A stretch of DNA of 64,000 bases from Faucicola mancuniensis (GCF_046523945.1 NZ_CP171363.1:620001-684000); one strand, 5' to 3'. Positions 15,239 to 23,741 are shown, numbered from the stretch's first letter. Notes: generated from the letters alone by a model not told the origin. Made by a program: numbers and translations.

Positions 15239-16000
15239 GTGAAAAATCAAAACCTTAGCTACCCTTGCCAATACGACTTCCCCAACCCATTATACTGCGA
15301 AAATGACGATGGGCTAATCGCTGTCGGTGGCGACTTAGAGCCACCAACACTCCGCTACGCCTACGCACACGGATTTTTTCCTTGGTTTAACGATGGCGAC
15401 CCGATTATGTGGTGGTCGCCCAACCCACGCTGTATCATCTATCCGCACACCTTTACGCCAAGCAAAACATTAAGCCGAAAACTCAAAAACAGCGACTGGC
15501 ATTTAACAATCAATCACGATTTTTTAGCAGTGATACAAGGCTGTAGCGATGCTCGCAAATACGCACAAAGCACATGGATAACCAATGATATGATAACTGC
15601 ATATCACAATTTACACCAATTGGGCGATGCGGTGAGCATAGAAATTTGGGAAAATGAAAATTTAGTTGGCGGTCTATACGGTATCAAATTAGGGCAAGCA
15701 TTTTTTGGCGAAAGTATGTTTCATCGTGCGACCGATGCATCAAAAGTGGCATTTTTTTGCTTAATGAAGTTGTGTGAATTGTCAAAATTTGCGTGGGTGG
15801 ATTGTCAGTTACCAAATGACCATTTGTTAAGTCTTGGAGCAGGTGTGATAAGTCGTGAACAGTTTTTGAGTGAGTTACCCAAACAAATCGCTCAACAAAG
15901 TTGTGATTGGTCGGCTTTATATGGGCAAAAAATTAGTGTAAAAGATTTGTTTTTAAAAAATCCAATTATCAATAAAAACAATGCTTTATTGATATTTTAA
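15239..16000 (+). CDS. aat: Leucyl/phenylalanyl-tRNA-protein transferase
   Basis: A 253-residue enzyme that adds Leu or Phe to N-terminal Lys/Arg of proteins, marking them for ClpAP. The signature is clear: GLIAVGGDLEPPTLRYAYAHG, FFPWF, MWWSPNPRCI and GGLYGIKLGQAFFGESMF. GTG 15239 is the only start matching the family N-terminus, but a good ribosome binding site is missing. A second N-degron transferase (bpt) lies at 16632, and the frameshifted gene between them separates a normally adjacent pair. Confidence 0.95.
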   Translation: MKNQNLSYPCQYDFPNPLYCENDDGLIAVGGDLEPPTLRYAYAHGFFPWFNDGDPIMWWSPNPRCIIYPHTFTPSKTLSRKLKNSDWHLTINHDFLAVIQGCSDARKYAQSTWITNDMITAYHNLHQLGDAVSIEIWENENLVGGLYGIKLGQAFFGESMFHRATDASKVAFFCLMKLCELSKFAWVDCQLPNDHLLSLGAGVISREQFLSELPKQIAQQSCDWSALYGQKISVKDLFLKNPIINKNNALLIF

Positions 16001-16018
16001 AAATTAAAGGTTATTGCG

Positions 16019-16616
16019 ATGAAACAACTTAACGCAAAAAATAGCCAATTAGCGGAATATTTTGAACAAATCCCATTAAAAAATAAAAAAACGAAAAAAG
16101 GATTTTTAGAATCCGTTGTGATTTTGGCGTATATTCTTTACATCACCAAAAATGAAAATTTTTTGATTATTGTAAAAGAATTATCAGAAGCTGATTTCTT
16201 CCATGATTATGATTATTGGACATGGCTAGAATCCGCTATCTACTTGTTGGCTTATCACACTAAAGGGAAAAATAACCATGAACAATTTTTACAGCTAAAA
16301 ACAAAATTAGACGATACATTATATACAGCCCCAAATGAGTTGGTTTTAAACGTTAAAAAAAAATGCTCACCAACGTTTTTTAGCTGGAGAAATGTTTGAT
16401 AAATCTACGATTATTAAGGCAATGAATGACAATAATACGGTTGGCGAAATTAATCGGCGTTTGGTTTTTATGATGAACTTAATAAAATTAAATGTCTATA
16501 ACGAAGAATCAAGCGTTGATAAAAGCATAATAAATCGTGAAATAGATGAAAATTCAACAATTATTCGTGATTACTTTGATAAAAATGGTTTTAAAAAAGT
16601 TTTTCCATTTTCTTAA
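16019..16616 (+). pseudogene. Unknown gene split by a homopolymer frameshift
   Basis: Two open frames, 16019-16399 and 16392-16616, join naturally if the run of nine A at 16355-16363 were eight: the frame then runs ...NVKKNAHQRFLAGEMFDKST and on to the second frame's stop, giving about 198 residues. The protein is helical and charged (KNKKTKKGFLESVVILAYIL; VGEINRRLVFMMNLIKLNVY). I do not recognise its family. Possible causes are a mutation, phase variation at the A-tract, ribosomal slippage, or an assembly error. GGAG lies before ATG 16392, so the second part might be translated alone. Confidence 0.6.
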
Positions 16617-16631
16617 AAAAATCTAAAAATC

Positions 16632-17429
16632 ATGAAAAATCAAACGAATTTTACTTTAAACAGCCAAATCACCCCACTTCATCAGTGCAATTATTTGCCT
16701 GACCGAGCGTCACGCCTAGAATTTATCGAACTTACCGAGCCAAATAGTCTATCCACACCCATTTTTTCGCAATTCTCACGACTAGGGTTTCGCCGTAGCG
16801 GACAGCATTTATACCGCCCTGTTTGCCACCATTGTCAGCGTTGTATCGCCACTCGGATTCCTGTTGATAGCTTTACACCTAACCGCACCCAACGTAAAGT
16901 TTTTAACAAAATCAATGAAATCGACATTATTATCAATGACTGCCAAAATACCAATGAGACGCATTTTAATCTATACGCTCGCTACATCTGCGAACGCGAT
17001 GGCGATATGTATCCACCGACTTTGCACAGTTTTCAAAATTTTTTGCAATTTTCCTTTACCGACACATTTTTGATGGAATTTTGGCGAGATGGCGAACTTA
17101 TCATGGTTGCCGTTTGCGACCGCTTGGATGATGGTGTTTCCGCCGTTTATACTTTTTATGACCCAGCACTCACTCGCCTAAGCCTTGGCACAGTCGCCAT
17201 TTTATCGCAAATTGACTATGTTAAACAACTTGGGCTGGACTATGTGTACTTGGGATTTTGGATTCCTGATAGCAAAAAAATGCACTACAAAACCAACTTT
17301 CGCCCCATTGAATTACTTATAAACCAAACATGGTATCATTTTGATAAACCAATTGCCAATGAAATGGTTGAACCCATCATCAAAAACGCCATCAAACAAT
17401 ACTATTTCACCCATTGGCAAAACCAATAA
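16632..17429 (+). CDS. bpt: Aspartate/glutamate leucyltransferase (arginyltransferase homologue)
   Basis: A 265-residue N-degron enzyme of the Bpt/Ate1 group, which transfers Leu to N-terminal Asp/Glu. It begins CNYLPDRASR, has the cysteine cluster CHHCQRC near residue 60, RNA- and substrate-site segments such as RYICERDGDMYPPT, and the GNAT-like core YVYLGFWIPDSKKMHYKTNF. It is encoded with aat, the usual arrangement. It converges with rimI, with two bases between the stops. Confidence 0.92.
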   Translation: MKNQTNFTLNSQITPLHQCNYLPDRASRLEFIELTEPNSLSTPIFSQFSRLGFRRSGQHLYRPVCHHCQRCIATRIPVDSFTPNRTQRKVFNKINEIDIIINDCQNTNETHFNLYARYICERDGDMYPPTLHSFQNFLQFSFTDTFLMEFWRDGELIMVAVCDRLDDGVSAVYTFYDPALTRLSLGTVAILSQIDYVKQLGLDYVYLGFWIPDSKKMHYKTNFRPIELLINQTWYHFDKPIANEMVEPIIKNAIKQYYFTHWQNQ

Positions 17430-17431
17430 CG

Positions 17432-17881
17432 CTATAAATCTTTTTGTAAAATCAATGCGTTAGTCGTTGTACCGTCTTGATTGGCATAATAACCTTTTCG
17501 TATATGGATTTGATTAAACCAAAATTTTTGATAAAAGTTAATTGCCAAAACATTATCTTCTCGCACTTCTAGCAACAACTTTTCCACCCTATGTTGGTTT
17601 AAAAAATCCGTAACTTTACTCAATAATTGCCAAGCAAAACCTTGTCTTTGATGATTTTTATCAACTGCAATCCGCAAAATTTCTGCGGTATCAAACATCA
17701 TTTGACAAATACAGTAACCAACAATAGTTTTATCCTGTTGAACAACAAACACATAATTACAATCTTGAGAAAATAAATCTTGCAATGCCTGAAAATCCCA
17801 ACTATCAGTAAATAATTGACTTTCAATTTGAGCGATTTGCTCAATCTCACTATCTGAACAATTTAATATTTTTGTAATCAT
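17432..17881 (-). CDS. rimI: GNAT acetyltransferase, RimI-like
   Basis: A 149-residue acetyltransferase. The acetyl-CoA loop is KNHQRQGFAWQLL, preceded by AEILRIAVD and followed by LLLEVREDNVLAINFYQKFWF, the typical RimI pattern for acetylating ribosomal protein bS18. ATG 17881 is preferred, with AAGG four bases upstream; a 17-codon extension to 17932 would enter the tuf terminator. The glycine normally closing the RxxGxG/A loop is alanine, which is tolerated. It could also be another N-terminal acetyltransferase. Confidence 0.8.
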   Translation of the reverse strand: MITKILNCSDSEIEQIAQIESQLFTDSWDFQALQDLFSQDCNYVFVVQQDKTIVGYCICQMMFDTAEILRIAVDKNHQRQGFAWQLLSKVTDFLNQHRVEKLLLEVREDNVLAINFYQKFWFNQIHIRKGYYANQDGTTTNALILQKDL

Positions 17882-17919
17882 AAAACCTTTATGTTTTAAA
17901 TATTTAATCAGAGAAAAAT

Positions 17920-17952
17920 AAAAAAGAGCCACTTAAAGTGACCCTTTTTTTT
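17920..17952 (-). terminator. Bidirectional terminator after tuf
   Basis: On the minus strand GGGTCACTT pairs with AAGTGGCTC (two G-U pairs), followed by TTTTTTA; the opposite side also has a T-run. It lies 18 bases after the tuf stop codon. Confidence 0.8.
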
Positions 17953-17969
17953 AAAGACCAAATAATGAA

Positions 17970-19160
17970 TTATTCAGTTACTTTAGACACAACGCCCGCA
18001 CCAACAGTACGACCACCTTCACGGATTGCAAAGCGTAAACCTTGGTCCATTGCGATTGGGTGGATTAGTTCTACTGACATTTCTACGTTATCGCCTGGCA
18101 TTACCATTTCTGTACCTTCTGGTAGGGTGATTGCACCTGTTACGTCAGTGGTACGGAAGTAGAATTGTGGACGGTAACCGTTTAGGAATGGGGTATGACG
18201 ACCACCTTCTTCTTTGCTTAGTACGTATACTTCTGCGTCAAATTTGGTGTGTGGTTTGATTGAGCCTGGTTTTGCCAATACTTGTCCACGTTGTACTTCT
18301 TCACGTTTTGTACCACGTAGTAGTACGCCACAGTTTTCGCCTGCACGACCTTCGTCTAGCATTTTGCGGAACATTTCTACACCAGTACAGGTGGTTTTGA
18401 CGGTTGGTTTGATACCAACGATTTCAATTTCTTCACCTACTTTGATGATGCCTGATTCTACACGTCCTGTTACGACTGTACCACGTCCTGAGATTGAGAA
18501 TACGTCTTCAATTGGCATTAGGAATGGTTTGTCAATTGCACGTTCTGGTTCTGGGATGTAGCTATCTAGGGTGTCTAGTAGTTCTAGGACTGCTTTTTCA
18601 CCGTATGGACCTTCACCGCCGTTTAGTGCTTCTAGGGCTGAGCCTTTGATGATTGGGGTGTCGTCGCCAGGGAAGTCGTAGCTTGATAGTAGTTCACGTA
18701 CTTCCATTTCTACGAGTTCTAGTAGTTCTTCGTCGTCTACCATGTCGCATTTGTTTAGGAATACCATGATGTATGGTACGCCTACTTGGCGTGATAGTAG
18801 GATGTGTTCACGTGTTTGTGGCATTGGGCCGTCTGTTGCTGATACGACTAGGATTGCACCGTCCATTTGTGCTGCACCGGTAATCATGTTTTTAACATAG
18901 TCAGCGTGACCTGGGCAGTCTACGTGTGCGTAGTGGCGTGCCGGTGTGTCGTATTCGATGTGCGAGGTGTTGATGGTGATACCACGCGCTTTTTCTTCTG
19001 GTGCTGAGTCAATTGCAGCGTAGTCTTTGGCTTCACCGCCGTTGTGTTTTGCTGCTACGGTTGCAATTGCAGCGGTTAGGGTTGTTTTACCGTGGTCAAC
19101 GTGTCCAATTGTACCGACGTTGACGTGTGGTTTGGTACGTTCAAACTTGTCCTTTGCCAT
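17970..19160 (-). CDS. tuf: Elongation factor Tu
   Basis: A 396-residue GTPase delivering aminoacyl-tRNA to the ribosome. All G motifs are present: GHVDHGKTTL, RGITIN, DCPGH, NKCD and GSALE, with domains 2 and 3 complete. It lies downstream of four tRNA genes in the order of the E. coli tufB operon. The 5' leader contains two small hairpins (CTAAGG/CCTTAG at 19206-19221 and ACCCA/TGGGT at 19231-19244), and a terminator-like hairpin separates it from the last tRNA. Confidence 0.98.
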   Translation of the reverse strand: MAKDKFERTKPHVNVGTIGHVDHGKTTLTAAIATVAAKHNGGEAKDYAAIDSAPEEKARGITINTSHIEYDTPARHYAHVDCPGHADYVKNMITGAAQMDGAILVVSATDGPMPQTREHILLSRQVGVPYIMVFLNKCDMVDDEELLELVEMEVRELLSSYDFPGDDTPIIKGSALEALNGGEGPYGEKAVLELLDTLDSYIPEPERAIDKPFLMPIEDVFSISGRGTVVTGRVESGIIKVGEEIEIVGIKPTVKTTCTGVEMFRKMLDEGRAGENCGVLLRGTKREEVQRGQVLAKPGSIKPHTKFDAEVYVLSKEEGGRHTPFLNGYRPQFYFRTTDVTGAITLPEGTEMVMPGDNVEMSVELIHPIAMDQGLRFAIREGGRTVGAGVVSKVTE

Positions 19161-19385
19161 AATTTAGTCCTCTGGTAATTGATAACTGTTAGCAATGCAA
19201 TACACCTAAGGAAACCCTTAGTACAGCATTACCCAGCGTTGGGTTTAGAATAGACAATGTTTTTGCAAACACTATCCACTGTTTCAGAGTGCTAAATTTA
19301 CCACAAAATACAATTAAATGCTAGTATTTGTTACGGTTTGATAAAAGAATTTTGTTAAAAATGGTATCTTTTACTAAATTTTAAC

Positions 19386-19418
19386 AAAAAAAAACAACAC
19401 TGTAATATGAGTGTTGTT
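19386..19418 (-). terminator. Terminator or attenuator between tRNA-Thr(GGT) and tuf
   Basis: On the minus strand AACAACAC and GTGTTGTT form an 8-bp stem with a 10-base loop, followed by an eight-T run. It sits 14 bases after the last tRNA gene, so part or all of the tRNA transcription should end before tuf. Confidence 0.8.
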
Positions 19419-19431
19419 AGTTTTGTAAAAA

Positions 19432-19506
<75 letters not shown>

Positions 19507-19527
19507 AAATTATTCTATCCAATAATT

Positions 19528-19601
19528 TGGAGCGGGTGGCGGGAATCGAACCCGCACCATCAGCTTGGAAGGCTGAGGTTCTACCACTAAACTACACCCG
19601 C
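19528..19601 (-). tRNA. glyT: tRNA-Gly (anticodon TCC)
   Basis: Acceptor GCGGGTG/CACCCGC, anticodon loop CTTCCAA (anticodon TCC), T-loop TTCGATT, encoded CCA. Third of four in the cluster. Confidence 0.97.
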
Positions 19602-19671
19602 AAAAAAACAAGTAATTATTTTAACAATAAATTAAGGTTTGTTTTAAGGGAAATTTAGAATAGAAATAAAA

Positions 19672-19755
19672 TGGTGGTGGGGGAAGGATTCGAACCTTCG
19701 AAGCTCACGCAACGGATTTACAGTCCGTCCCCTTTGACCGCTCGGGAACCCCACC
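19672..19755 (-). tRNA. tyrU: tRNA-Tyr (anticodon GTA)
   Basis: 84 nucleotides with the long variable arm of class II tRNAs. Acceptor GGTGGGG/CCCCACC, anticodon loop CTGTAAA, T-loop TTCGAAT, encoded CCA. Second in the cluster. Confidence 0.97.
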
Positions 19756-19800
19756 TGATTTTGGCTTTCAAATATACGCTTAACATGATATGTTAAAGAA

Positions 19801-19876
<76 letters not shown>

Positions 19877-19897
19877 GTATCGCTTGAAAGTGTGTGC

Positions 19898-19925
19898 ATT
19901 TTAGCAGATTTATTTTTTATTGCAA
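19898..19925 (-). promoter_or_regulatory. Promoter of the tRNA-tuf operon
   Basis: On the minus strand TTGCAA (19920-19925) and TAAAAT (19898-19903) are 16 bases apart, about 22 bases before the first tRNA. This is a good sigma-70 match at the expected place. Confidence 0.7.
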
Positions 19926-20089
19926 GTACTTTTTTTGTTTTTTTGCAAAAAATTTTAGATGGTTTTTATTTTTTAATTTAAAATCAATTATTTATATCTA
20001 AAAATCATTTTTTGTTTATCATGTGAGAATGGCTATTTTATCAGATAAAACGCATTGAAAAATTAACAAACGTTGATTATAATCTAAGC

Positions 20090-20143
20090 AATATTTTTTA
20101 AAAGGCAATCTCTATAAAAAACCTTACTTCCTTTTGCCTTTTT
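20090..20143 (+). ncRNA. Candidate short RNA with its own promoter and terminator
   Basis: A strong promoter, TTGAAA (20055-20060), 17-base spacer, TATAAT (20078-20083), points to a start near 20090. Only ~55 bases later AAAAGGCAA (20100-20108) pairs with TTGCCTTTT (20134-20142) and ends in a T-run. No reading frame fits between. The unit looks like a small RNA, mostly one hairpin with a ~25-base loop. It could also be a remnant leader. Confidence 0.4.
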
Positions 20144-20282
20144 AAGCAAAATCCAACGTATCACCACTCGGTAAATTAAAAGGTGGGTGTTTCGCCACAT
20201 CAACAAGCACAATAAAGATTTTTTGCCAACTTAATATTTGACATTATTTTACTTGTTGTTAAAATTGGTTTATAATAAATTT

Positions 20283-20364
20283 GCCTATGCGGGTTTCCTA
20301 CTGGAAAGGTTATGACCGATAATAAGGCATATTATCCTGTTCGAATCAGGCAAAGCATAGGCAA
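20283..20364 (+). ncRNA. Candidate structured RNA with tRNA-like arms
   Basis: TTGCCTATGC (20281-20290) and GCATAGGCAA (20355-20364) form a perfect 10-bp closing stem. Inside are TTTCC-TACT-GGAAA, then ATAAT-AAGGCAT-ATTAT (5-bp stem, 7-base loop), then CCTG-TTCGAAT-CAGG, whose loop is a textbook T-loop. TATAAT at 20271-20276, with a weak TTTACT 17 bases before, would start transcription at the stem base. There is no encoded CCA, no variable loop, A instead of U33, and four unpaired bases after the T-arm, so it is not an ordinary tRNA. The function is unknown. Confidence 0.45.
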
Positions 20365-20379
20365 CTCTCATCAATAAAT

Positions 20380-20769
20380 TTACTTCAACCCTTTTTTCAC
20401 TAAATCATCATAACCACCATGATTGGTAACATTGGTATAACCCATATTTGTCAAAATCGTTTTGGCAAGCTCCGCACGACGACCGCTACGGCAATACAGA
20501 TTAATCGGTGCGTTTTTATCTTTAACTAAACCACTGATTTTATTGCCAATTTCTTCATGTGTAACATTCACCGCACCGTCCAAATGCCCAGCATTGTATT
20601 CATCAGCCGAACGCACATCAATCCAAATACCGTCCGCTTTTTTGACAGTTTGCGTTGGTGTTGGTTGGCTAACTTTTGTGCTTTCTGTTGCAGGGGTTGC
20701 GACCGATTTTTCATTACAAGCGGTTAAACCCAATACAATTGGTAAAATTGCTAAATATTTGATTTTCAT
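20380..20769 (-). CDS. Rhodanese-domain lipoprotein
   Basis: A 129-residue lipoprotein: signal peptide with lipobox LTAC (MKIKYLAILPIVLGLTACNE), a Thr/Pro linker, then one rhodanese domain with WIDVRSADEYNAGHLDGAVN and the active-site loop CRSGRRAEL. The catalytic cysteine is present, so sulfurtransfer or thiol chemistry in the periplasm is possible. It follows the RclA-like gene by 24 bases on the same strand and is probably co-transcribed, which suggests a shared role in thiol or oxidant stress. Confidence 0.85.
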   Translation of the reverse strand: MKIKYLAILPIVLGLTACNEKSVATPATESTKVSQPTPTQTVKKADGIWIDVRSADEYNAGHLDGAVNVTHEEIGNKISGLVKDKNAPINLYCRSGRRAELAKTILTNMGYTNVTNHGGYDDLVKKGLK

Positions 20770-20793
20770 AGTTTTTATTCCTTTTTCATGTTG

Positions 20794-22122
20794 TTAGATC
20801 TTCCCAAACAAGTCGTTTAAACTTTCTGACATGGTTGGGTGGGTGAAAATGTAGTTTGCCACGTTTTGATATTTGACACCTTGACGAATGGCAAAATCTA
20901 CAAAATTAATCATTTCATGCGATTCGGCACATAGCAGTTGCACGCCTAGAATTTTATCGGTATCACTATCCACGACCGCTTTTAACAATCCGTCCGTTTG
21001 TTCCAAAATTTTGGCTTTGGGAATACTGCTCGCTGGTAACGTTGCAGTTTTGACGTTAAAGCCTTGTTTTTTGGCGTTTTCTTCGGTTAAGCCGACAACG
21101 GACAACGGTGGATTGACGAACACCGAATAAGGAAACGTGCGGTTTTTGGTGGTGTAACTGCCGTCCGCAAGCAGATGACTTTTGACCACACGAAAATCGT
21201 CAAGCGACATATAGGTAAACTGCGGTGAGCCTGCGACATCGCCCATCGCATAGATGTGCGGTACGGCGGTTTGTAGGTGTTCATTCACCGCAATAAAGCC
21301 ACGCTCGGTCAGCGTTACGCCTGTGTTGTCAAGGTTCAGGTCGGTATTTGGCAGACGCCCTGTCGCTATCAGCACCGCATCAGCAAGTAGTTCATCGTCA
21401 TCAGTATGGACGATTGTTTGGTTGTTGTCGCTACTGTCGCTAAATTTTTGTATTTTTTGGTTAAGTTTTACGGTAATGCCTTGTTTTTGCATGATTTTTA
21501 ACAAGATATCAGCGATTTCTCGGTCTTCTTTTGGTACGAATGTATCACCTGTTTCTAGGACGGTAACTTGACTGCCAAACTCGGCAAAACTACTGGCGAA
21601 CTCTAGCCCAATGTAGCCACCGCCCACGATGACAAGGTGTTTTGGCAATTCGGCTAACTGCATAATGCCTGTGCTATCATAGATGTTTTTAGCGGTTTTG
21701 ATACCGTCAATGTCAGGAATACGGCTGACCGCCCCTGTGTTGATGTAGATTTTTTCGGCTTGGATTGCTAAAGTTTCGCTATCCGTTGCCACTTGCACGG
21801 TGTTATTATCAACAAAAGTTGCCTTTCCTGTGATAACTTCAGCAACGCTATCCACCATGTTAAAATTGGCTTGGTTAAGTGCGTCAATCAGTTCATTTTT
21901 TTTGGCAATGGCTTGATGAAATTCACTGCCTTTTTCTGCCAAAAATTTGAGTTTTTTGCTTGGAATACAGCCGATATTTATACACGTTCCGCCGTACATT
22001 TTGGTGGATTGCTCTACCAAAATCACTTCTTCACCTTGTGTGGCAAGCGTTTTGGCGAGGGTTTTCCCTGCTTTACCAAAGCCGATGATAAGATGTTGTG
22101 TTTTTTTGATTTGTTCGCTCAT
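20794..22122 (-). CDS. RclA-like pyridine nucleotide-disulfide oxidoreductase
   Basis: A 442-residue flavoprotein. It has the FAD motif GFGKAGKTLA, the redox pair in GGTCINIGCIPSKK (CxxxxC), the NAD(P)H motif GGGYIGLEFA, the second FAD motif HIYAMGDVAG, and the dimerisation domain ending FTHPTMSESLNDL. It resembles E. coli RclA (YkgC), a Cu(II) reductase in hypochlorite defence, more than lipoamide dehydrogenase, because of the GFGKAGK start and the length. The exact substrate is uncertain. A rhodanese lipoprotein follows. Confidence 0.85.
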   Translation of the reverse strand: MSEQIKKTQHLIIGFGKAGKTLAKTLATQGEEVILVEQSTKMYGGTCINIGCIPSKKLKFLAEKGSEFHQAIAKKNELIDALNQANFNMVDSVAEVITGKATFVDNNTVQVATDSETLAIQAEKIYINTGAVSRIPDIDGIKTAKNIYDSTGIMQLAELPKHLVIVGGGYIGLEFASSFAEFGSQVTVLETGDTFVPKEDREIADILLKIMQKQGITVKLNQKIQKFSDSSDNNQTIVHTDDDELLADAVLIATGRLPNTDLNLDNTGVTLTERGFIAVNEHLQTAVPHIYAMGDVAGSPQFTYMSLDDFRVVKSHLLADGSYTTKNRTFPYSVFVNPPLSVVGLTEENAKKQGFNVKTATLPASSIPKAKILEQTDGLLKAVVDSDTDKILGVQLLCAESHEMINFVDFAIRQGVKYQNVANYIFTHPTMSESLNDLFGKI

Positions 22123-22222
22123 ATTTATACCTTTTTTGTTAAAGTTTTTGTTAAATTGATAATTTTTAGACAGATGATACTATTAAACTCTTACAATTTT
22201 TTTAAAATTTTTCAAAAAACAA

Positions 22223-22251
22223 AAAACCGCCTTTGGCTAAAAGACGGTTTT
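22223..22251 (-). terminator. Terminator between hmp and the RclA-like gene
   Basis: AAAACCGCCTTT and AAAGACGGTTTT pair (one mismatch) around GGCTA, with T-runs on the minus strand. It should end hmp transcripts after they cross the MITE-like element. Confidence 0.75.
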
Positions 22252-22270
22252 AGTAAAGTTTTTACAATTA

Positions 22271-22474
22271 AGAACCTGTATTCACAACATTACGCAGTAA
22301 AATTTTACAGGTTTTTAACAAACATTTATTTGCTTTTGCATGAAAAATGGCTAAATCTTGCGGCTCGATGTCAAAAACTTGCCTGATAGAATGACTATCA
22401 GTCTGCGTTTTTTCCTTGAAAAGCTGGCGATTTATCTCATTTTTCATTGCAAAAACGTTATGAATACAGGTTCT
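22271..22474. mobile_element. MITE-like element with 21-bp terminal inverted repeats
   Basis: Left end 22271-22291 (starts AGAACCTGTATTCA) and right end 22454-22474 are inverted copies matching at 19 of 21 bases. The 204-bp unit has no convincing gene; the one long frame across it is not protein-like. The core AACCTG.ATTC resembles the ends of the IS982-family element at 26476. The right end supplies the stop codon region of hmp. No clear target duplication was seen. Confidence 0.65.
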
Positions 22475-23660
22475 AAACTTTATCTGCATACAGACTCATT
22501 TTTGGACCAAATGGCTCAAAATGCAGATATTTGTCTTCGTGCGACAATGCCGACAATTGATTAATCATGGTTTCCATAAAATTGATTGAACCACAAACAT
22601 ACACATCAATCGGTTTTGGCAAGGTTTTTAAATAGTTTTCATCAAGGCGTTGCCCTGCGTCCGAATAAAAATTGATTTGGCTAAAATTTTCCGCTTGACT
22701 GGCAAGTTGTGCCACTTTTTCGCCAAACGCTTGACATTCGGCATTTTGACACGCATACACCCACACAATCGGACGTTTTGGATTGGTGTCAATTTGGGCT
22801 TCTAACATGGATAACACAGGGGTAATGCCCACGCCTGCACTGATTAATACCAGCGGAATGTCGTTTTGATTTAGCAAACTTTCGTCCAATAAAAAATCGC
22901 CTGCTGGTGCGGATAACAAAATTTCATCACCCACATTGACATGGTCGTGCAGATGGTTTGACACCAAGCCACGATGACTGTTTTGGGTATCACGTTTGAC
23001 CGCAAACTCAATGCCGTCATCGGTGTGCGTAGAGCATAGCGAATAATGACGCAATGCCAGATTATCGCTATTTTGTGGGTGGGTTTTAACAGTGATGTAC
23101 TGCCCCGCTTTTAAGGTTACGTGGTTTAAATTGACCGTATCATTCACAGGTTTAACCACAAAATGACAGATGTCTTGTCCTGTTTGATTTTTTTGCACTA
23201 CGGTAAACGGCACAAAATCTTGCCAAAGTGCGTCATCGTACATTTGTTTTTCAATGCTGATAAACACATCGGCAATCTCACCATAAGTGGCTGCCCATGC
23301 GTCAATGACTTCGTCCGTTGCCGATTCGCCCAGCACTTGTTTGATAGCTTTTAACAAATGTTTGCCAACGATGGGATAATGCTCAGGCTTGATTTGTAAT
23401 GCTCGGTGTTTGTGGCTGATTTGGGTAACGTGTGGCAAAATCGCTGATAAGTTGTCAATGTGTTTTGCAGCAGCAAGCACGGCGGTGGCAAGGGCGGTTT
23501 GTTGGCGACCTTGGGTTTGATTGGTTTTGTTAAAAATGTCTAGTAGTTCTGGGTGTTCGGCAAACATATTTTGGTAAAATACGCTGGTGATTTGTGTGCC
23601 ATGTTGTTCTAGGACTGGGACGGTTTGTTTGACAATGTCTTTTTGGGTTTGGTTTAACAT
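22473..23660 (-). CDS. hmp: Flavohaemoprotein, nitric oxide dioxygenase
   Basis: A 395-residue NO dioxygenase. The N-terminal globin domain includes the distal-side YQNMF and the proximal His in ALQIKPEHYPIVGKHLL. The FAD domain has RHYSLCS and the NAD domain has LISAGVGITPVLSML, ending HFEPFGPK. It oxidises NO to nitrate using NAD(P)H. The stop codon TAG at 22473 overlaps the last bases of a MITE-like element. A palindrome like that before norB precedes the start, suggesting NO-responsive control. Confidence 0.95.
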   Translation of the reverse strand: MLNQTQKDIVKQTVPVLEQHGTQITSVFYQNMFAEHPELLDIFNKTNQTQGRQQTALATAVLAAAKHIDNLSAILPHVTQISHKHRALQIKPEHYPIVGKHLLKAIKQVLGESATDEVIDAWAATYGEIADVFISIEKQMYDDALWQDFVPFTVVQKNQTGQDICHFVVKPVNDTVNLNHVTLKAGQYITVKTHPQNSDNLALRHYSLCSTHTDDGIEFAVKRDTQNSHRGLVSNHLHDHVNVGDEILLSAPAGDFLLDESLLNQNDIPLVLISAGVGITPVLSMLEAQIDTNPKRPIVWVYACQNAECQAFGEKVAQLASQAENFSQINFYSDAGQRLDENYLKTLPKPIDVYVCGSINFMETMINQLSALSHEDKYLHFEPFGPKMSLYADKV

Positions 23661-23687
23661 ATATTTTATTTACCTTTTTTCAAAAGA

Positions 23688-23710
23688 AACAAGTATAACA
23701 AATATATGTT
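23688..23710 (-). promoter_or_regulatory. NsrR-like operator before hmp
   Basis: Two 11-base half-sites with one base between: AACAAGTATAA (23688-23698) and AAATATATGTT (23700-23710). The right half is identical to that of the norB site. The 11-1-11 layout matches known NsrR boxes. NsrR itself is not in the window. Confidence 0.55.
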
Positions 23711-23741
23711 TCAAAAATTTTGCTTAAAGGCGAATTTTTTG

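Noticed and set aside
20283..20364. Selenocysteine or ordinary tRNA gene
   Set aside because: The long closing stem and T-loop invite this, but there is no variable arm, no UCA anticodon, no U33, no encoded CCA, and extra bases between the T-arm and the closing stem. Kept only as an unknown structured RNA candidate.
22268..22489. 73-codon minus-strand frame across the MITE-like element
   Set aside because: It spans both inverted ends of the repeat, has no ribosome binding site and no protein-like pattern; best explained as chance within a non-coding element.
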